DNA from: Variovorax sp. YR752
Lineage (GTDB): Bacteria; Pseudomonadota; Gammaproteobacteria; Burkholderiales; Burkholderiaceae_C
NCBI GenBank assembly: GCA_945860785.1
Contig: CAMATD010000036.1
Coordinates: 1 to 32,281, forward strand
DNA: 32,281 bases
Direction of reading: 5' to 3'
The notes beneath the pieces are model-generated. The model ran no database searches. It saw only the letters and a program-made list of their open reading frames with translations, and had not been told where the DNA came from. This document shows, in pieces, positions 16,024 to 25,771 of this stretch. Positions within the stretch are counted from its first letter, which is position 1. Each line of letters starts with the position of its first letter. A program made the translations under genes and the position numbers.

Positions 16024-16946
16024 CAACGTTCCCCCTTGCGATACGGCTTCATCAGCGCTTGCGGATAACTGGCCTTGCGCGCCACCAGCACCAGCGCGAG
16101 GATCGACAGCAGGTACGGCAGCATCAGGTAGATCTGGTAGGGCAGCACGGCATCGCCCGATTGTTGCAGCCGCAGTTGCAGCGCGTCGAAGAACGCGAAC
16201 AGCAGCGCGCCGAGCAGCGCCTTGCCGGGCCGCCACGAGGCGAACACCACCAGCGCCACGCAGATCCAGCCGCGGCCGTTCACCGTGTTGAAGAAGAAGG
16301 CGTTGAAGGCAGAGAGCGTGAGGAACGAACCCGCGACACCCATCAGCGCCGAGCCCGCCACGATGGCGCCGGTGCGCGTGGCCGCGACCGACACGCCCTG
16401 GCTCTCGGCCGCCTGCGGGTTCTCGCCGACCATGCGCAGCGCGAGGCCGAGCGGCGTGCGGTACAGCACACAGCCCACCACCGGCACCAGCAGCAGCGCG
16501 AACAGCGTGAGCGCGGTCTGTGCGTTCAATATCGGTACCGGCAACCAGTCCATCGGCGCGAAGGGCGTGATGGTCGGCGGCGTGTTGACCTTCGGAAAGC
16601 TCACGCGGTAGCCAAAGTAACTGAGCGCGGTAGCGAGCAACGTAATGCCCAGCCCCGAGACGTGCTGCGAGAGCGCAAGACCGACCGTGAGAAAGGCATG
16701 GAGCAACCCGAACACCATGCCTGTGAGCGCTGCCACGCCAACGCCCATCCACAACGGCGCACCGGCATACACCGCGAGCCATCCCGTGAAGGCGCCCGCG
16801 ACCATGATCCCTTCGATGCCGAGGTTGAGCACGCCCGCGCGCTCGCACAGCAGCACGCCGAGCGTGCCGAGGATCAGCGGCGTGGCGATGCGCAGCACCG
16901 CGACCCAGAAGGCGGGGTTGGCGAGGATGTCGAGCAGGTCGGTCAT
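16023..16946 (-). CDS. Nucleoside (BMP-type) ABC transporter permease, second subunit
   Basis: This 307-aa membrane protein has the branched-chain-permease fold found with BMP binding proteins: TPLILGTLGVLLCERAGVLN, LGIEGIMVAGAF, LSQHVSGLGITLLATALSYF, and GENPQAAESQGV (the EAA-like cytoplasmic loop contacting the ATPase). It forms half of the channel for nucleosides. In operons of this type it follows the other permease gene. Here the other permease (17910-18971) faces the opposite way because the segment between is inverted. Its start at 16946 is 9 bp from a REP-like repeat. Confidence 0.88.
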   Translation of the reverse strand: MTDLLDILANPAFWVAVLRIATPLILGTLGVLLCERAGVLNLGIEGIMVAGAFTGWLAVYAGAPLWMGVGVAALTGMVFGLLHAFLTVGLALSQHVSGLGITLLATALSYFGYRVSFPKVNTPPTITPFAPMDWLPVPILNAQTALTLFALLLVPVVGCVLYRTPLGLALRMVGENPQAAESQGVSVAATRTGAIVAGSALMGVAGSFLTLSAFNAFFFNTVNGRGWICVALVVFASWRPGKALLGALLFAFFDALQLRLQQSGDAVLPYQIYLMLPYLLSILALVLVARKASYPQALMKPYRKGER

Positions 16947-16955
16947 CGGGTATTT

Positions 16956-16991
16956 CTCCCTCCCCTTCCGGGGGAGGGTTGGGGTGGGGGC
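16956..16991 (+). repeat. REP-like repeat at inversion edge (left copy)
   Basis: CTCCCTCCCC-TTCC-GGGGGAGGG stem followed by TTGGGGTGGGGGC. It resembles the copies at 18995-19030 (same orientation in this window) and 19738-19762 (stem only). Copies of this kind are common dispersed intergenic repeats in proteobacteria. It lies between the permease start and the broken ATPase half. Confidence 0.6.
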
Positions 16992-17910
16992 GCGCACGGC
17001 CGACACGACGCAAGCCCAGCTCGCGCTGTGGATGGTCGGGCATGCGGTCGAGGCGCCGCAGCGCCGGCCGGCCAGATCGGTGGGCGATGCGGTCTGCGTG
17101 CTCGACCATGTGAGCACCGCATCGGCCAAGGACGGTGGGCAGGACCGGCTTCGCGAGGTGTCGCTCACGCTGCGCGCCGGCGAGATCACCGCCATCGCAG
17201 GCGTCTCGGGCAACGGCCAGGTCGCGCTGGCCGAGCTGCTGTGCGGCACACGCCGCGCCATTTCCGGCACGGCGCAGCTGATGGGCCGTGCGCTGCCGCC
17301 CTCGCCCGCCCGGCTGGTGCAGCGGGGCGTGGCGCGCATTCCCGAAGACCGTCATGCAGTCGGCGTAGTGGGCGATCTGCCGGTGTGGGAGAACGCGGTG
17401 TCCGAGCGCCTGCGCAGCCCGGTGTTCTCGCGCTGGTCGTGGTTCGTGCGGCGCACGGCCGCTCGGCTTCACGCCCGGCGCATCGAAAAAGCATTCGACG
17501 TGCGCGGCGCCGGCCTGATGGCACCGGCTCGCTTGCTTTCTGGCGGGAACATGCAGAAACTGATCCTGGGGCGCGCACTGCTGGCACCCGAGCAGGCGGA
17601 AGACGCCGACAACAAGAAGTACCCGACCCGCGCGCCGCGCCTGATCGTGGCGCATCAGCCGACGTGGGGCCTCGACATCGGCGCCGTCGCCTATGTGCAG
17701 CAGCAGCTCATCGCCGCGCGCGATGCCGGTGCGGCGGTGCTGGTGATTTCCGACGACCTCGATGAAGTGCTTGCGCTCGGCGACCGCGTGGCCGTGATGC
17801 ATGGCGGCCACCTCGGCGAAGCGCGCCCAGCCGCGGCATGGACGCGTGAAGCCATCGGACTGGCGATGGCTGGCGCGACAGCACCACAACGAACGGCGGT
17901 CTCCTCGTGA
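16987..17910 (+). pseudogene. Nucleoside ABC transporter ATPase, C-terminal half (separated by inversion)
   Basis: About 307 residues forming the second nucleotide-binding domain of a tandem ABC ATPase of the RbsA/YufO type. They begin TADTTQAQLALWMVGHAVEAP, the usual linker after the first domain. It has the degenerate Walker A of second domains (GVSGNGQVALAELLCG), signature LSGGNMQKL, a modified Walker B (LIVAHQPTWGLD) and VISDDLDEVLALGDR. There is no start codon or ribosome-binding site at its left edge, only REP sequence. The stop overlaps the permease start as TGATG. It cannot make a working ATPase alone in this order. Confidence 0.85.
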
Positions 17911-18971
17911 TGTGGCTCGAACGACGCCACGAGACCTCGCGCGCAGCGCTGGTGTTGGCGCCCGTCGGTGCGGTCGTGTTCACGATGGCGGTGAGCGCGC
18001 TGCTCGTGCTCTGGGCCGGCGCACCGGTCGGCCGCACATATGCGTTGTTGCTGCAGGGCGGCTTCGGCTCGGTGTTCGCATGGAGCGAGACGCTGACGCG
18101 CGCGATTCCGCTGATCCTCACCGGACTGGCCGCCACGGTCGCCTTCAAGGTGCGACTTTTCAACATCGGCGCCGAGGGCCAGCTCTATGCCGGCGCGCTC
18201 GCAGCCGTGGCCGTGGGCGGCATGCATGGCGGCACGGGCTTCGAGCTCTCGCCCTGGGTGCTGTTCCCGCTGATGATGCTGGCGGCGGCCGTCGCAGGCG
18301 CCCTGATGCTGCTGGGCCCCGCGCTCATGAAGAACAAGCTCGGCGTCGACGAGGTCGTGACCACGCTGCTGATCAATTTCATCGTGCTGCTCGGCGTGTC
18401 GGCCCTGCTCGACGGGCCGATGAAAGACCCGACCGCCATGGACTGGCCGCAAAGCGTGTCGCTGCAGTCCGACCTGGAGCTGGGCAAGCTCATTGCCCAG
18501 ACGCGCGTGCACACCGGGCTGCTGTGGGCCGTGTCGCTCGCGGTGATCGTGTGGGCGATCTTCAAGTACACCGTGCTGGGCTTCGACATCCGCGCGGTCG
18601 GCGCCAATGCGCGCGCCGCGGCCTTTGCCGGTGTGCCAGTCACGCGCACCGTGGTGATGGTGGCGCTGCTCTCGGGTGCGCTGGCCGGGCTGGCCGGCGC
18701 CATCGAGGTGGCGGGCCGCACGAGCTACGTCACGCTCGACATGTCGCCGGGCTACGGCTACACCGGCATCGTGATCGCGATGCTCGCGGGACTGCACCCG
18801 CTGGGCGTGATCGCCGCGGGCGTGTTCGTGGCGGGCGTGCTGGTCGGCGCCGACACCATGAGCCGCGCGGTGGGCGTGCCGACCTACATCGCCGACGTGA
18901 TCGTCGCGGCCTCGCTGATCGCGGTGCTGGTGGCGACGCTGCTGACGCAATACCGGGTGCGGATGAAATGA
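17910..18971 (+). CDS. Nucleoside (BMP-type) ABC transporter permease, first subunit
   Basis: This 353-aa inner-membrane permease has a large first loop, then LFNIGAEGQLYAGALAAVAVGG, KNKLGVDEVVTTLLINFIV, and VGANARAAAFAGVPVTRTV (EAA-like loop), followed by GRTSYVTLDMSPGYGYTGIV. These are characteristic of the larger permease of nucleoside/BMP importers. It pairs with the permease at 16023-16946. The ATG at 17910 overlaps the ATPase stop; a GTG at 17907 would add one residue. It is intact but lies in the inverted segment, so the operon promoter upstream of 25207 would read it antisense. Confidence 0.88.
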   Translation: MWLERRHETSRAALVLAPVGAVVFTMAVSALLVLWAGAPVGRTYALLLQGGFGSVFAWSETLTRAIPLILTGLAATVAFKVRLFNIGAEGQLYAGALAAVAVGGMHGGTGFELSPWVLFPLMMLAAAVAGALMLLGPALMKNKLGVDEVVTTLLINFIVLLGVSALLDGPMKDPTAMDWPQSVSLQSDLELGKLIAQTRVHTGLLWAVSLAVIVWAIFKYTVLGFDIRAVGANARAAAFAGVPVTRTVVMVALLSGALAGLAGAIEVAGRTSYVTLDMSPGYGYTGIVIAMLAGLHPLGVIAAGVFVAGVLVGADTMSRAVGVPTYIADVIVAASLIAVLVATLLTQYRVRMK

Positions 18972-18994
18972 CCGAGCTGGCTCCTCCGGATTTG

Positions 18995-19030
18995 CTCCTT
19001 CCCCCGCTGGGGGAAGGCCGGGATGGGGGC
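18995..19030 (+). repeat. REP-like repeat at inversion edge (right copy)
   Basis: CTCCTTCCCCC-GCT-GGGGGAAGG stem followed by CCGGGATGGGGGC, the same pattern and direction as 16956-16991. It sits 23 bp after the permease stop. After re-inversion it would oppose the left copy, as REP pairs usually do. Confidence 0.6.
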
Positions 19031-19057
19031 ATCGGCCTCCACGACGAGCGCCGCGTG

Positions 19058-19727
19058 CCCCCGCCACGAGCTTGCCGCCGCGCAGCACGGCGATGCGGTG
19101 CGACACGCGTAGCACCTCGCCGAGCTTGTGACTGATGAAGATCACCGACAGGCCCTGCGCCACCATCTGCGCGAGCGTGGCGAAGAGTGCTTCGCTTTCT
19201 TGCGGCGTCAGCACGGCGGTCGGCTCGTCGAGGATCAGGATGCGCGCGCCGCGGTACAGCGCCTGGAGGATCTCGACGCGCTGGCGCTCGCCGACCGAGA
19301 GGCTGCCGATCTTCGCGTCGGGCTGCACCGGCAGGCCGAAGCGCTGCGCCACTTCGAGCAACCGGGCGCGTGCGGCCGCGCGGCGCGAGAAAGGGTTCCA
19401 CAGCGATTCGGTGCCCATCATCACGTTGTCGAGCACGCTGAGGTTGTCGGCCAGCGTGAAGTGCTGGTGCACCATGCCCACGCCTGCGGCGAGCGCGGCC
19501 TTGGGGTTGCCCGAAGGCAGCGGCGCACCAAACACCTCGATGCTGCCTTCGTCGGCGACGTAGTGGCCGAACAGGATCGACATCAGCGTCGACTTGCTGG
19601 CGCCGTTCTCTCCGAGCAGCGCCAGCACTTCGCCGGCCTGCAGGTCGAGAGAGATCGCGTCGTTGGCCACGAGGCTGCCGAAGCGCTTGGTGATGCCCTG
19701 GAGGCGGAGAACAATGGTGCCGGTCAT
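19058..19727 (-). pseudogene. Nucleoside ABC transporter ATPase, N-terminal half (separated by inversion)
   Basis: About 222 residues of the first ABC domain: ITKRFGSLVANDAISLDLQ, Walker A region GENGASKST, Q-loop GMVHQHFTLADNLSVLDNV (typical of nucleoside/BMP ATPases), signature LSVGERQRVEI, Walker B ILILDEPTAVLTP and FISHKLGEV. After VLRGGKLVAGAR the frame runs into unrelated and REP sequence, where the inversion breaks the gene. The Walker A has Ser (AGC) where most family members have Gly before the invariant Lys; one G-to-A change explains it and could weaken ATP use. The start at 19727 follows the nucleosidase by 46 bp. Confidence 0.87.
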
Positions 19728-19737
19728 GAAGGTCTTG

Positions 19738-19762
19738 CTCCTTCCCCCGGAAGGGGAGGGAG
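19738..19762. repeat. REP-like hairpin between nucleosidase and ATPase genes
   Basis: CTCCTTCCCCCGGAAGGGGAGGGAG is a near-perfect hairpin in the 46-bp gap before the ATPase start and resembles the stems of the two REP-like copies at the inversion edges. It may act as an RNA hairpin between cistrons. Confidence 0.5.
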
Positions 19763-19773
19763 TGAAAGCGGGA

Positions 19774-20730
19774 TCACTTCCAGGCGGCCAGGAACGCCAG
19801 CATCACCTTGGCCGAGTTGTCGGCCGCGATGCCCATGAAGGTGCCCATCTCGTTCTCGCCGTCGCCGCCGCCCGCGAGGTCGCTGAGCGAGCGGAAGGCG
19901 ATGTAGGGCACGCCGTTGCTGTAGGCCACCATGCCCACGGCCGCGGTTTCCATGTCGAGGACGTTGGCCTGGAAGGTCTTGTAGGTGTATTCGCGATAGG
20001 CCTTGTTGTCCATGAAGGCCTGGCCCGAGACGCCATTGCCGCCGACCACGAGCTGCGGCTTGCGCGGGAGGCACTTGCCGGCGCTGCAGTTGGCCAGGTC
20101 GACATTGCGGATGCTGCGCGCCACGTCGAGCATCTTCGGATCGGCCTCGAACCAGAACTTGCGCACGATCTCGGGCTTCGCCGCCGAGCGCACCTCGACC
20201 GGACGCGGATGCATCATGCCGAAGTTGGGCAGCGTGGCGTCGGTGATGAAGGGCGGTGCGGTGAATTTGCCGGGCGCGGTTTCGCGTGCCATCAGCACTT
20301 CGAGGTACTGGCCCCATTGCGCGGGCACCGTCACGTCGCCGACGTGCAGCGACGGATTCACGCCGCCCGCGATGCCGCTGAACACGATGTTGGTGATGCG
20401 AAAGCGGTTGAGCACGAGCTGCGTGTTCATGGTCGCGTTCGTCATGCTGATGCCGGAGAGGAACAGCACCACGGGCTTACCTTCGAGCGTGTCGGTGGTG
20501 AACTCCACGCCGTTCACGCTGTGCTTCGCGGGCCCCTGCAGGCGGGCCAGCAGCAGCGTGAGTTCGGGCTGGAAGGCCGAGATCACCGCGATGCGCGGCG
20601 TGTCGTCCAGGCGGATGCTGCTGTTGATGCTGGCACTGGGCGACCTGTAGGCACCGATGCAGCCAGACAGGCTGATCAACCCGGCCGCCAGCGCGCAGGC
20701 GGAAAGCACAGAACGCCAGCGCATGGTCAT
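19774..20730 (-). CDS. Exported lipoprotein nucleosidase/phosphorylase (MTA/SAH nucleosidase-like)
   Basis: This 318-aa protein has a lipoprotein signal (ACALAAGLISLSGC, lipid Cys C24) and a nucleoside phosphorylase-type domain. The domain shows RIAVISAFQPELTLL, NIVFSGIAGG and HVGDVTVP. LDMETAAVGMVAYSNGVP and FRSLSDLAGG supply the nucleoside-binding Glu and the base-protonating Asp of the MTA/SAH nucleosidase family. It would split nucleosides to base and sugar in the periplasm. The ATG at 20730 has a GAGGG site and begins 8 bp after the binding-protein gene. In this operon a role in freeing bases from nucleosides is likely, but purine versus pyrimidine preference cannot be read. Confidence 0.83.
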   Translation of the reverse strand: MTMRWRSVLSACALAAGLISLSGCIGAYRSPSASINSSIRLDDTPRIAVISAFQPELTLLLARLQGPAKHSVNGVEFTTDTLEGKPVVLFLSGISMTNATMNTQLVLNRFRITNIVFSGIAGGVNPSLHVGDVTVPAQWGQYLEVLMARETAPGKFTAPPFITDATLPNFGMMHPRPVEVRSAAKPEIVRKFWFEADPKMLDVARSIRNVDLANCSAGKCLPRKPQLVVGGNGVSGQAFMDNKAYREYTYKTFQANVLDMETAAVGMVAYSNGVPYIAFRSLSDLAGGGDGENEMGTFMGIAADNSAKVMLAFLAAWK

Positions 20731-20738
20731 CGCGGCCC

Positions 20739-21740
20739 TCACTTTGCCGTCGACTTCGGTTGCGCGTCGTCCACCTTCACGGTGAACTTGCCCGAGAGGA
20801 TGTCGGCCTGTCTGGCCTTCACCTTGGCGACGATGTCGGCCGGGATCTTCTTCTCGAAGGTGCCGAACGGAGCGAGTTCCGAGCCCTTGTGCTTCATCTG
20901 GGCATACACACCATAGTCTTCGGCCGTGAACTTGCCTTCCTTCACGAGCTTGATCGCACGGTCGGCAGCGGGCTCGAAGTTCCACAGGGCCGAGGCGACC
21001 ACCGTGTCGGGGTACTGGCTCTGCGTGTCGATCACGTTGCCGATGGCGAGCTTGCCCTTTTCCTTGGCGGCATCCGACACGCCGAAGCGCTCGGCGTATA
21101 TCACGTCGGCGCCCTTGTCGATCATGGCAAAGGCCGCTTCCTTGGCCTTCGGCGGATCGAACCAGCTGTTGATGAAGCTCACGCTGAACTCGACCTTCGG
21201 GTTCGTTTCCTTGGCGCCGGCCATAAGGGCGTTCATGAGCCGGTTCACTTCGGGAATCGGAAAGCCGCCGACCATGCCGATGCGGTTGCTCTTGGTCACG
21301 CCGCCGGCCACCATGCCGCTCAGGTAAGCCGGTTCCTAGATGAAGTTGTCGAACACGCTGAAATTGGGCGCCTGTGGCTTGAGCGACGAGCCCATCAGGA
21401 AGGCGACCTTGGGGAAATCCTTCGCGACCTTGCGTGCCGCCGCTTCCACGCCGAACACCTCGCCGAGGATCAGCTGGTTGCCGCCGGTGGCGTACTCGCG
21501 CATCACGCGCTCGTAGTCGGCGTTGCTGACGTTCTCGGTGGCCTTGTATTCGATCTCGCCGCGCGCCTCGGCCGCCTTGAGCGCCTTGTGGATGCGGCCG
21601 ACCCATTGCTGCTCGAAGGGCACGGTGTACACCGCCGCCACCTTGAGCTTGGCCTGCGCGAGCGCGATGCCCGGCGCGCCGGCCGCAAGGGCGGCGGCAA
21701 TGGCGACCGAACGAATGATCAACTGACGGCGTGCTGTCAC
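20739..21740 (-). pseudogene. BMP family nucleoside-binding protein, interrupted by an amber codon
   Basis: Full coding span of 333 codons. The GTG start at 21740 follows a strong GAGGAG site, then a signal peptide (RRQLIIRSVAIAAALAAG and ALAQA). The BMP (Med/PnrA-type) domain follows: LKVAAVYTVPFEQQWVGRIHKAL, SNADYERVMREYATGGNQLI and GVEAAARKVAKDFP, then after the break MVAGGVTKSNRIGMVGGFPIPEVNR and GADVIYAERFGVSDAA. A TAG at 21338-21336 (codon 135) sits in frame between NFI and EPAYLSG; a CAG-to-TAG change would explain it. There is no indel. It is the periplasmic receptor for the nucleoside importer encoded downstream. Confidence 0.86.
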
Positions 21741-21817
21741 GGTGCTTCTCCTCGAGGTATGAAAATCTTCTTGTGCCATCCCGTCGGACAGCTGGACGAC
21801 CGCCAGGGGGCGTCGGG

Positions 21818-22447
21818 TTACTTCGTGCCGAAGATGCGGTCGCCGGCGTCGCCGAGGCCCGGCAGGATGTAGCCGTGGCTGTTGAGCTCGCGGTCGATCG
21901 CGGCGGTGTAGATCGGCACATCGGGGTGGGCCTTCTGCATGGTCGCGACGCCTTCGGGGCAGGTCAGCAGGCAGACGAACTTGATCGACTTCGGGTTGAG
22001 CTCCTTCAGTCGCTCGACCGCGGCCACGGCCGAGTTGCCGGTGGCCAGCATCGGGTCGACTACGATCACGTCGCGGTTCTCCATTTCGCCGGGCATCTTG
22101 AAGTAGTACTCGACGGCCGTGAGCGTCTTCGGGTCGCGGTACAGGCCGATGTGGCCGACGCGCGCGCCGGGCACCACGGTCAGCATGCCGTCGAGGATGC
22201 CGGTGCCGGCGCGAAGAATGGACACCAGCACCAGCTTCTTGCCGTCGATGACCTTGGCCTGCATGGTCTCGAGCGGGGTCTCGACCTCAATGTCCTGCAT
22301 CGGCATGTCGCGCGTGACCTCGTAGGCCATGAGCATGCTGATTTCGTTGAGGAGCCGGCGGAAGCTGTTGGTGGATGCGTCCTTGCGGCGCATCAGGGTG
22401 AGCTTGTGCTGGACGAGGGGGTGGCTGACGAGGTGGACGTTGCTCAT
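21818..22447 (-). CDS. upp: Uracil phosphoribosyltransferase
   Basis: This 209-aa protein makes UMP from uracil and PRPP. The PRPP motif [10 protein letters not shown] (130-139), [11 protein letters not shown], and the uracil-site C-terminus [12 protein letters not shown] are all present, and length is typical. The ATG at 22447 begins [20 protein letters not shown], as in bacterial Upp. In this operon it sits directly behind the URC4 and URC1-type genes, the same trio as URC6-URC4-URC1 of the yeast uracil catabolic pathway. It may therefore supply UMP for breakdown as well as salvage. Confidence 0.95.
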   Translation of the reverse strand: MSNVHLVSHPLVQHKLTLMRRKDASTNSFRRLLNEISMLMAYEVTRDMPMQDIEVETPLETMQAKVIDGKKLVLVSILRAGTGILDGMLTVVPGARVGHIGLYRDPKTLTAVEYYFKMPGEMENRDVIVVDPMLATGNSAVAAVERLKELNPKSIKFVCLLTCPEGVATMQKAHPDVPIYTAAIDRELNSHGYILPGLGDAGDRIFGTK

Positions 22448-22481
22448 TGGAATTTTTTCTACCGTTGCTGGACCGGTGAGT

Positions 22482-23878
22482 CTAAAAGACGGTGCCGTCG
22501 CTCTCGATCTGCAGCGGTGGTGCTCCGTCACGCAAGCGCTGTGCCAGCGCCCGGCCGGCGGCCCAGGTGCCGCCTTCGAGCACGCAGGCCAGCGGCAGTT
22601 CTTCTTCGGTGCGGTCGAGCACCTTGCGCACGCGCGGCGCCAGTTCGTCGAGCAGCGCCACGGTGAGCGCGCGCCATTCGACGATGAACTCGTCGCTCGC
22701 CTTCCAGCGGCGGGTGAGAAAGGTTGCCTCCTTCGGCACGATCACGCCGCTGTCGATCAGGAGGCCGCCGTTGCGGTACTCGGGCAGGGCGGTCAGCGCA
22801 TCGAGATGGCGCACCTTCACGCCCGCCCATTCGAAGGGTTCGAGCAGCGAGTAGGTGAGCCACTGCGAGAGCTTGTGGAAGGGCATCCAGCCGTTGGTGA
22901 GCCCGGGGCCGCGCACCGCGCTGTGACGCCAGCAGTCGCCGAGCGCCAATGCCGGGTCGCCCGAGGCGATGCCGCCGGCGTTGTCGCTGCCGTTGATCGC
23001 GATGCTGTCCACCGCATTGGCCGAGGGCCAGATGCGCGAGAGCGTGTCGAGCAGCAGCGAGAGGATCTGGTGCGCCGTGATCTCGGCGGTGGGCGGCGCG
23101 GCCGGGCCGTAGGGACCGACCAGCGCGTCGAAGAGGCGTCCGGGCCGGCCGTCGTCGCCGAAAGTCTCGGGCTGCTCGCTCATCGTCTCGCCGAGCCGGC
23201 GCAGCAGCGTGGCGCGACCCGCCAGGCCGATCAGCGGATTGACTTCGCTCACCTGGAAGGCGTCGCCCAGCCGGTCGGTCACGAGGCCGCGCAGGCCGGC
23301 CGCATCGGCCTGCAGCGGATGGTTGGGGTCGGACGAGAAAAGCCCGCTCGTGAAGGCATGGAAGCTCGCCACGCCAAGGCCTTCGGAGCGCGTGTAGCGC
23401 TCGCCGGTGGCCGGTTCGGTGTAGTGCCAGTCGGGGCCTGCACCCGCATCGAGCAGCACGCTGACCAGCACGAGGTCGATGTGCGTGCGGGCGCGCTGCC
23501 GGGCATCGACGCTGTTGCCGAGCAGCTTGTCGAGCTGTTTGAGCCGATCGATGCCGCCCGCCTCGAAGTGACGCCAGCGGCTGTGGTACGGAATGGTGTC
23601 CCAGGGATAGCGCTCGCGCGTGACCTCGGCGACGGTGCGCGCCGCGTCTTCGAGCGCATCGTCGCTGCCGATGCGGAACCATTGCGACTCGCCCCGGCGC
23701 GCACGCGCCAGCAGGGCGCCCGCCCGCTGGCGGATGGCGGCGGTGGTGCGCAGCAGCGTGGCCGCGCCGGCCGGGTGGCTGGTGTCCGCGGTGAACTCGA
23801 TCGACGGATCGACATTGCCCGCGCCGCCTGGCCGCAGGCTGCCGGAACCATCGACGGGCATGTCCTTGCTGTTGCTTG

Positions 23879-23882
<4 letters not shown>
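22482..23882 (-). CDS. DUF1688 family protein, URC4/urg3-type (uracil catabolism)
   Basis: This 466-aa protein matches the DUF1688 family, which includes yeast URC4 and fungal urg3. Typical stretches are [64 protein letters not shown] and [19 protein letters not shown]. The family is required for uracil breakdown through the URC route; its reaction is not one I can state. Its ATG overlaps the stop of the URC1-like gene as ATGA, and upp follows after 34 bp. No signal peptide or membrane segment is seen, so it is cytoplasmic. Confidence 0.86.
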
Positions 23883-25207
<1,325 letters not shown>

Positions 25208-25227
25208 TGGAGGCCCTCAAAAAATGC

Positions 25228-25256
25228 AATGTACCGAGCACTCGTGCGGCTGGCAA
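25228..25256 (-). promoter_or_regulatory. Sigma-70 promoter of the pyrimidine operon
   Basis: TTGCCA (25256-25251) and TACATT (25233-25228) with a 17-bp spacer on the - strand. Transcription would start near 25221, leaving a short leader with a GAGG site before the ATG at 25207. No operator repeat is obvious. Confidence 0.55.
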
Positions 25257-25289
25257 GCCGGGGCGGACCAGGCCCCGCCGGGCCGATGC

Positions 25290-25757
25290 TCAGGCGGGCG
25301 ACGAGCGCAGGCCGTAGCTCTTGCCGCCGACGAACAGGTATTCGGCGCGCAGCACCGTGTCGCCCTTCTCGCCGGTGAAGGTGAAACCCAGCACGCTCAC
25401 CGAGGTGCCCGGTTTGATCTCTTCGACGCCCCAGGCCTGCAGCCGCGTGAGCGGCGCCAGTTCGACCAGCCACTTGCGGTCGCGCCGCGTCGGCCACTGG
25501 GCCTTGGCCAGCAGCGCGGCGCCATCGACGGCTGCGCTCTGCTTCGGCAGCGCGCGCTGCTTCAGGTCGGCGGGAAGGGCGAGGTTCTCGGGAATTTCGA
25601 GCTCCACCTCGCCATGCGGGTTGCGCCACATGACCTTGGTCGCGCGCCCCTCGAGGTAGAGCGGGCGCTCCTGGTCGAAGCTGCTCCATCCATGGTGGGC
25701 CCAGGCCGGCAGCGCGAGGCCCAGCGAACCGGCAACGAACATGCGTCTATGCAGCAT
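25290..25757 (-). CDS. DUF6152 family secreted protein
   Basis: This 155-aa protein has a signal peptide (MLHRRMFVAGSLGLALPAWA) followed by HHGWSSFDQERPLYLEG, the His-His-Gly start of DUF6152 proteins, then VMWRNPHGEVELE. Function of the family is not known to me. An AAGGAG site precedes the ATG at 25757. It lies 14 bp behind a small membrane-protein gene in the same direction, so the two are likely co-transcribed. The conserved His pair at the mature N-terminus might bind a metal; this is inference. Confidence 0.72.
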   Translation of the reverse strand: MLHRRMFVAGSLGLALPAWAHHGWSSFDQERPLYLEGRATKVMWRNPHGEVELEIPENLALPADLKQRALPKQSAAVDGAALLAKAQWPTRRDRKWLVELAPLTRLQAWGVEEIKPGTSVSVLGFTFTGEKGDTVLRAEYLFVGGKSYGLRSSPA

Positions 25758-25771
25758 CTCGGTCTCCTTGT

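Larger units (their letters stand above)
16986..19062. other. Inverted segment within the nucleoside ABC transporter operon
   Basis: The + strand genes here (ATPase C-terminal half, permease 1) are flanked by - strand genes of the same transporter (ATPase N-terminal half, permease 2). The ends carry an inverted 10-bp match: GGGGGCGCGC at 16986-16995 and the complement of GGGGGCACGC at 19053-19062. Flipping the segment joins GKLVAGAR to TADTTQAQLALWMVG in frame and makes all genes run one way in the order ATPase, permease, permease. The REP copies then face each other across about 130 bp between the permeases. No recombinase gene or known site-specific recombination site is seen. A true inversion or a misassembly would look the same here. 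Confidence 0.8.

Noticed and set aside
15571-17889. A single - strand frame of about 770 codons ending in the small secreted protein
   Set aside because: It reads antisense to the ATPase half and out of frame across permease 2 before entering the real 150-aa gene with its own signal peptide; the long form has no coherent domain.
16986-19062. Site-specific invertase switch (hix/dif-type)
   Set aside because: No serine or tyrosine recombinase gene in the window and the shared end sequence is only a 10-bp GC-rich match with one mismatch; kept only as one option in the inversion finding.
16956-19762. CRISPR-like array from the three short GC-rich repeats
   Set aside because: Only three dissimilar hairpin copies, kilobases apart, with no regular spacers and no cas genes; they are REP-like.
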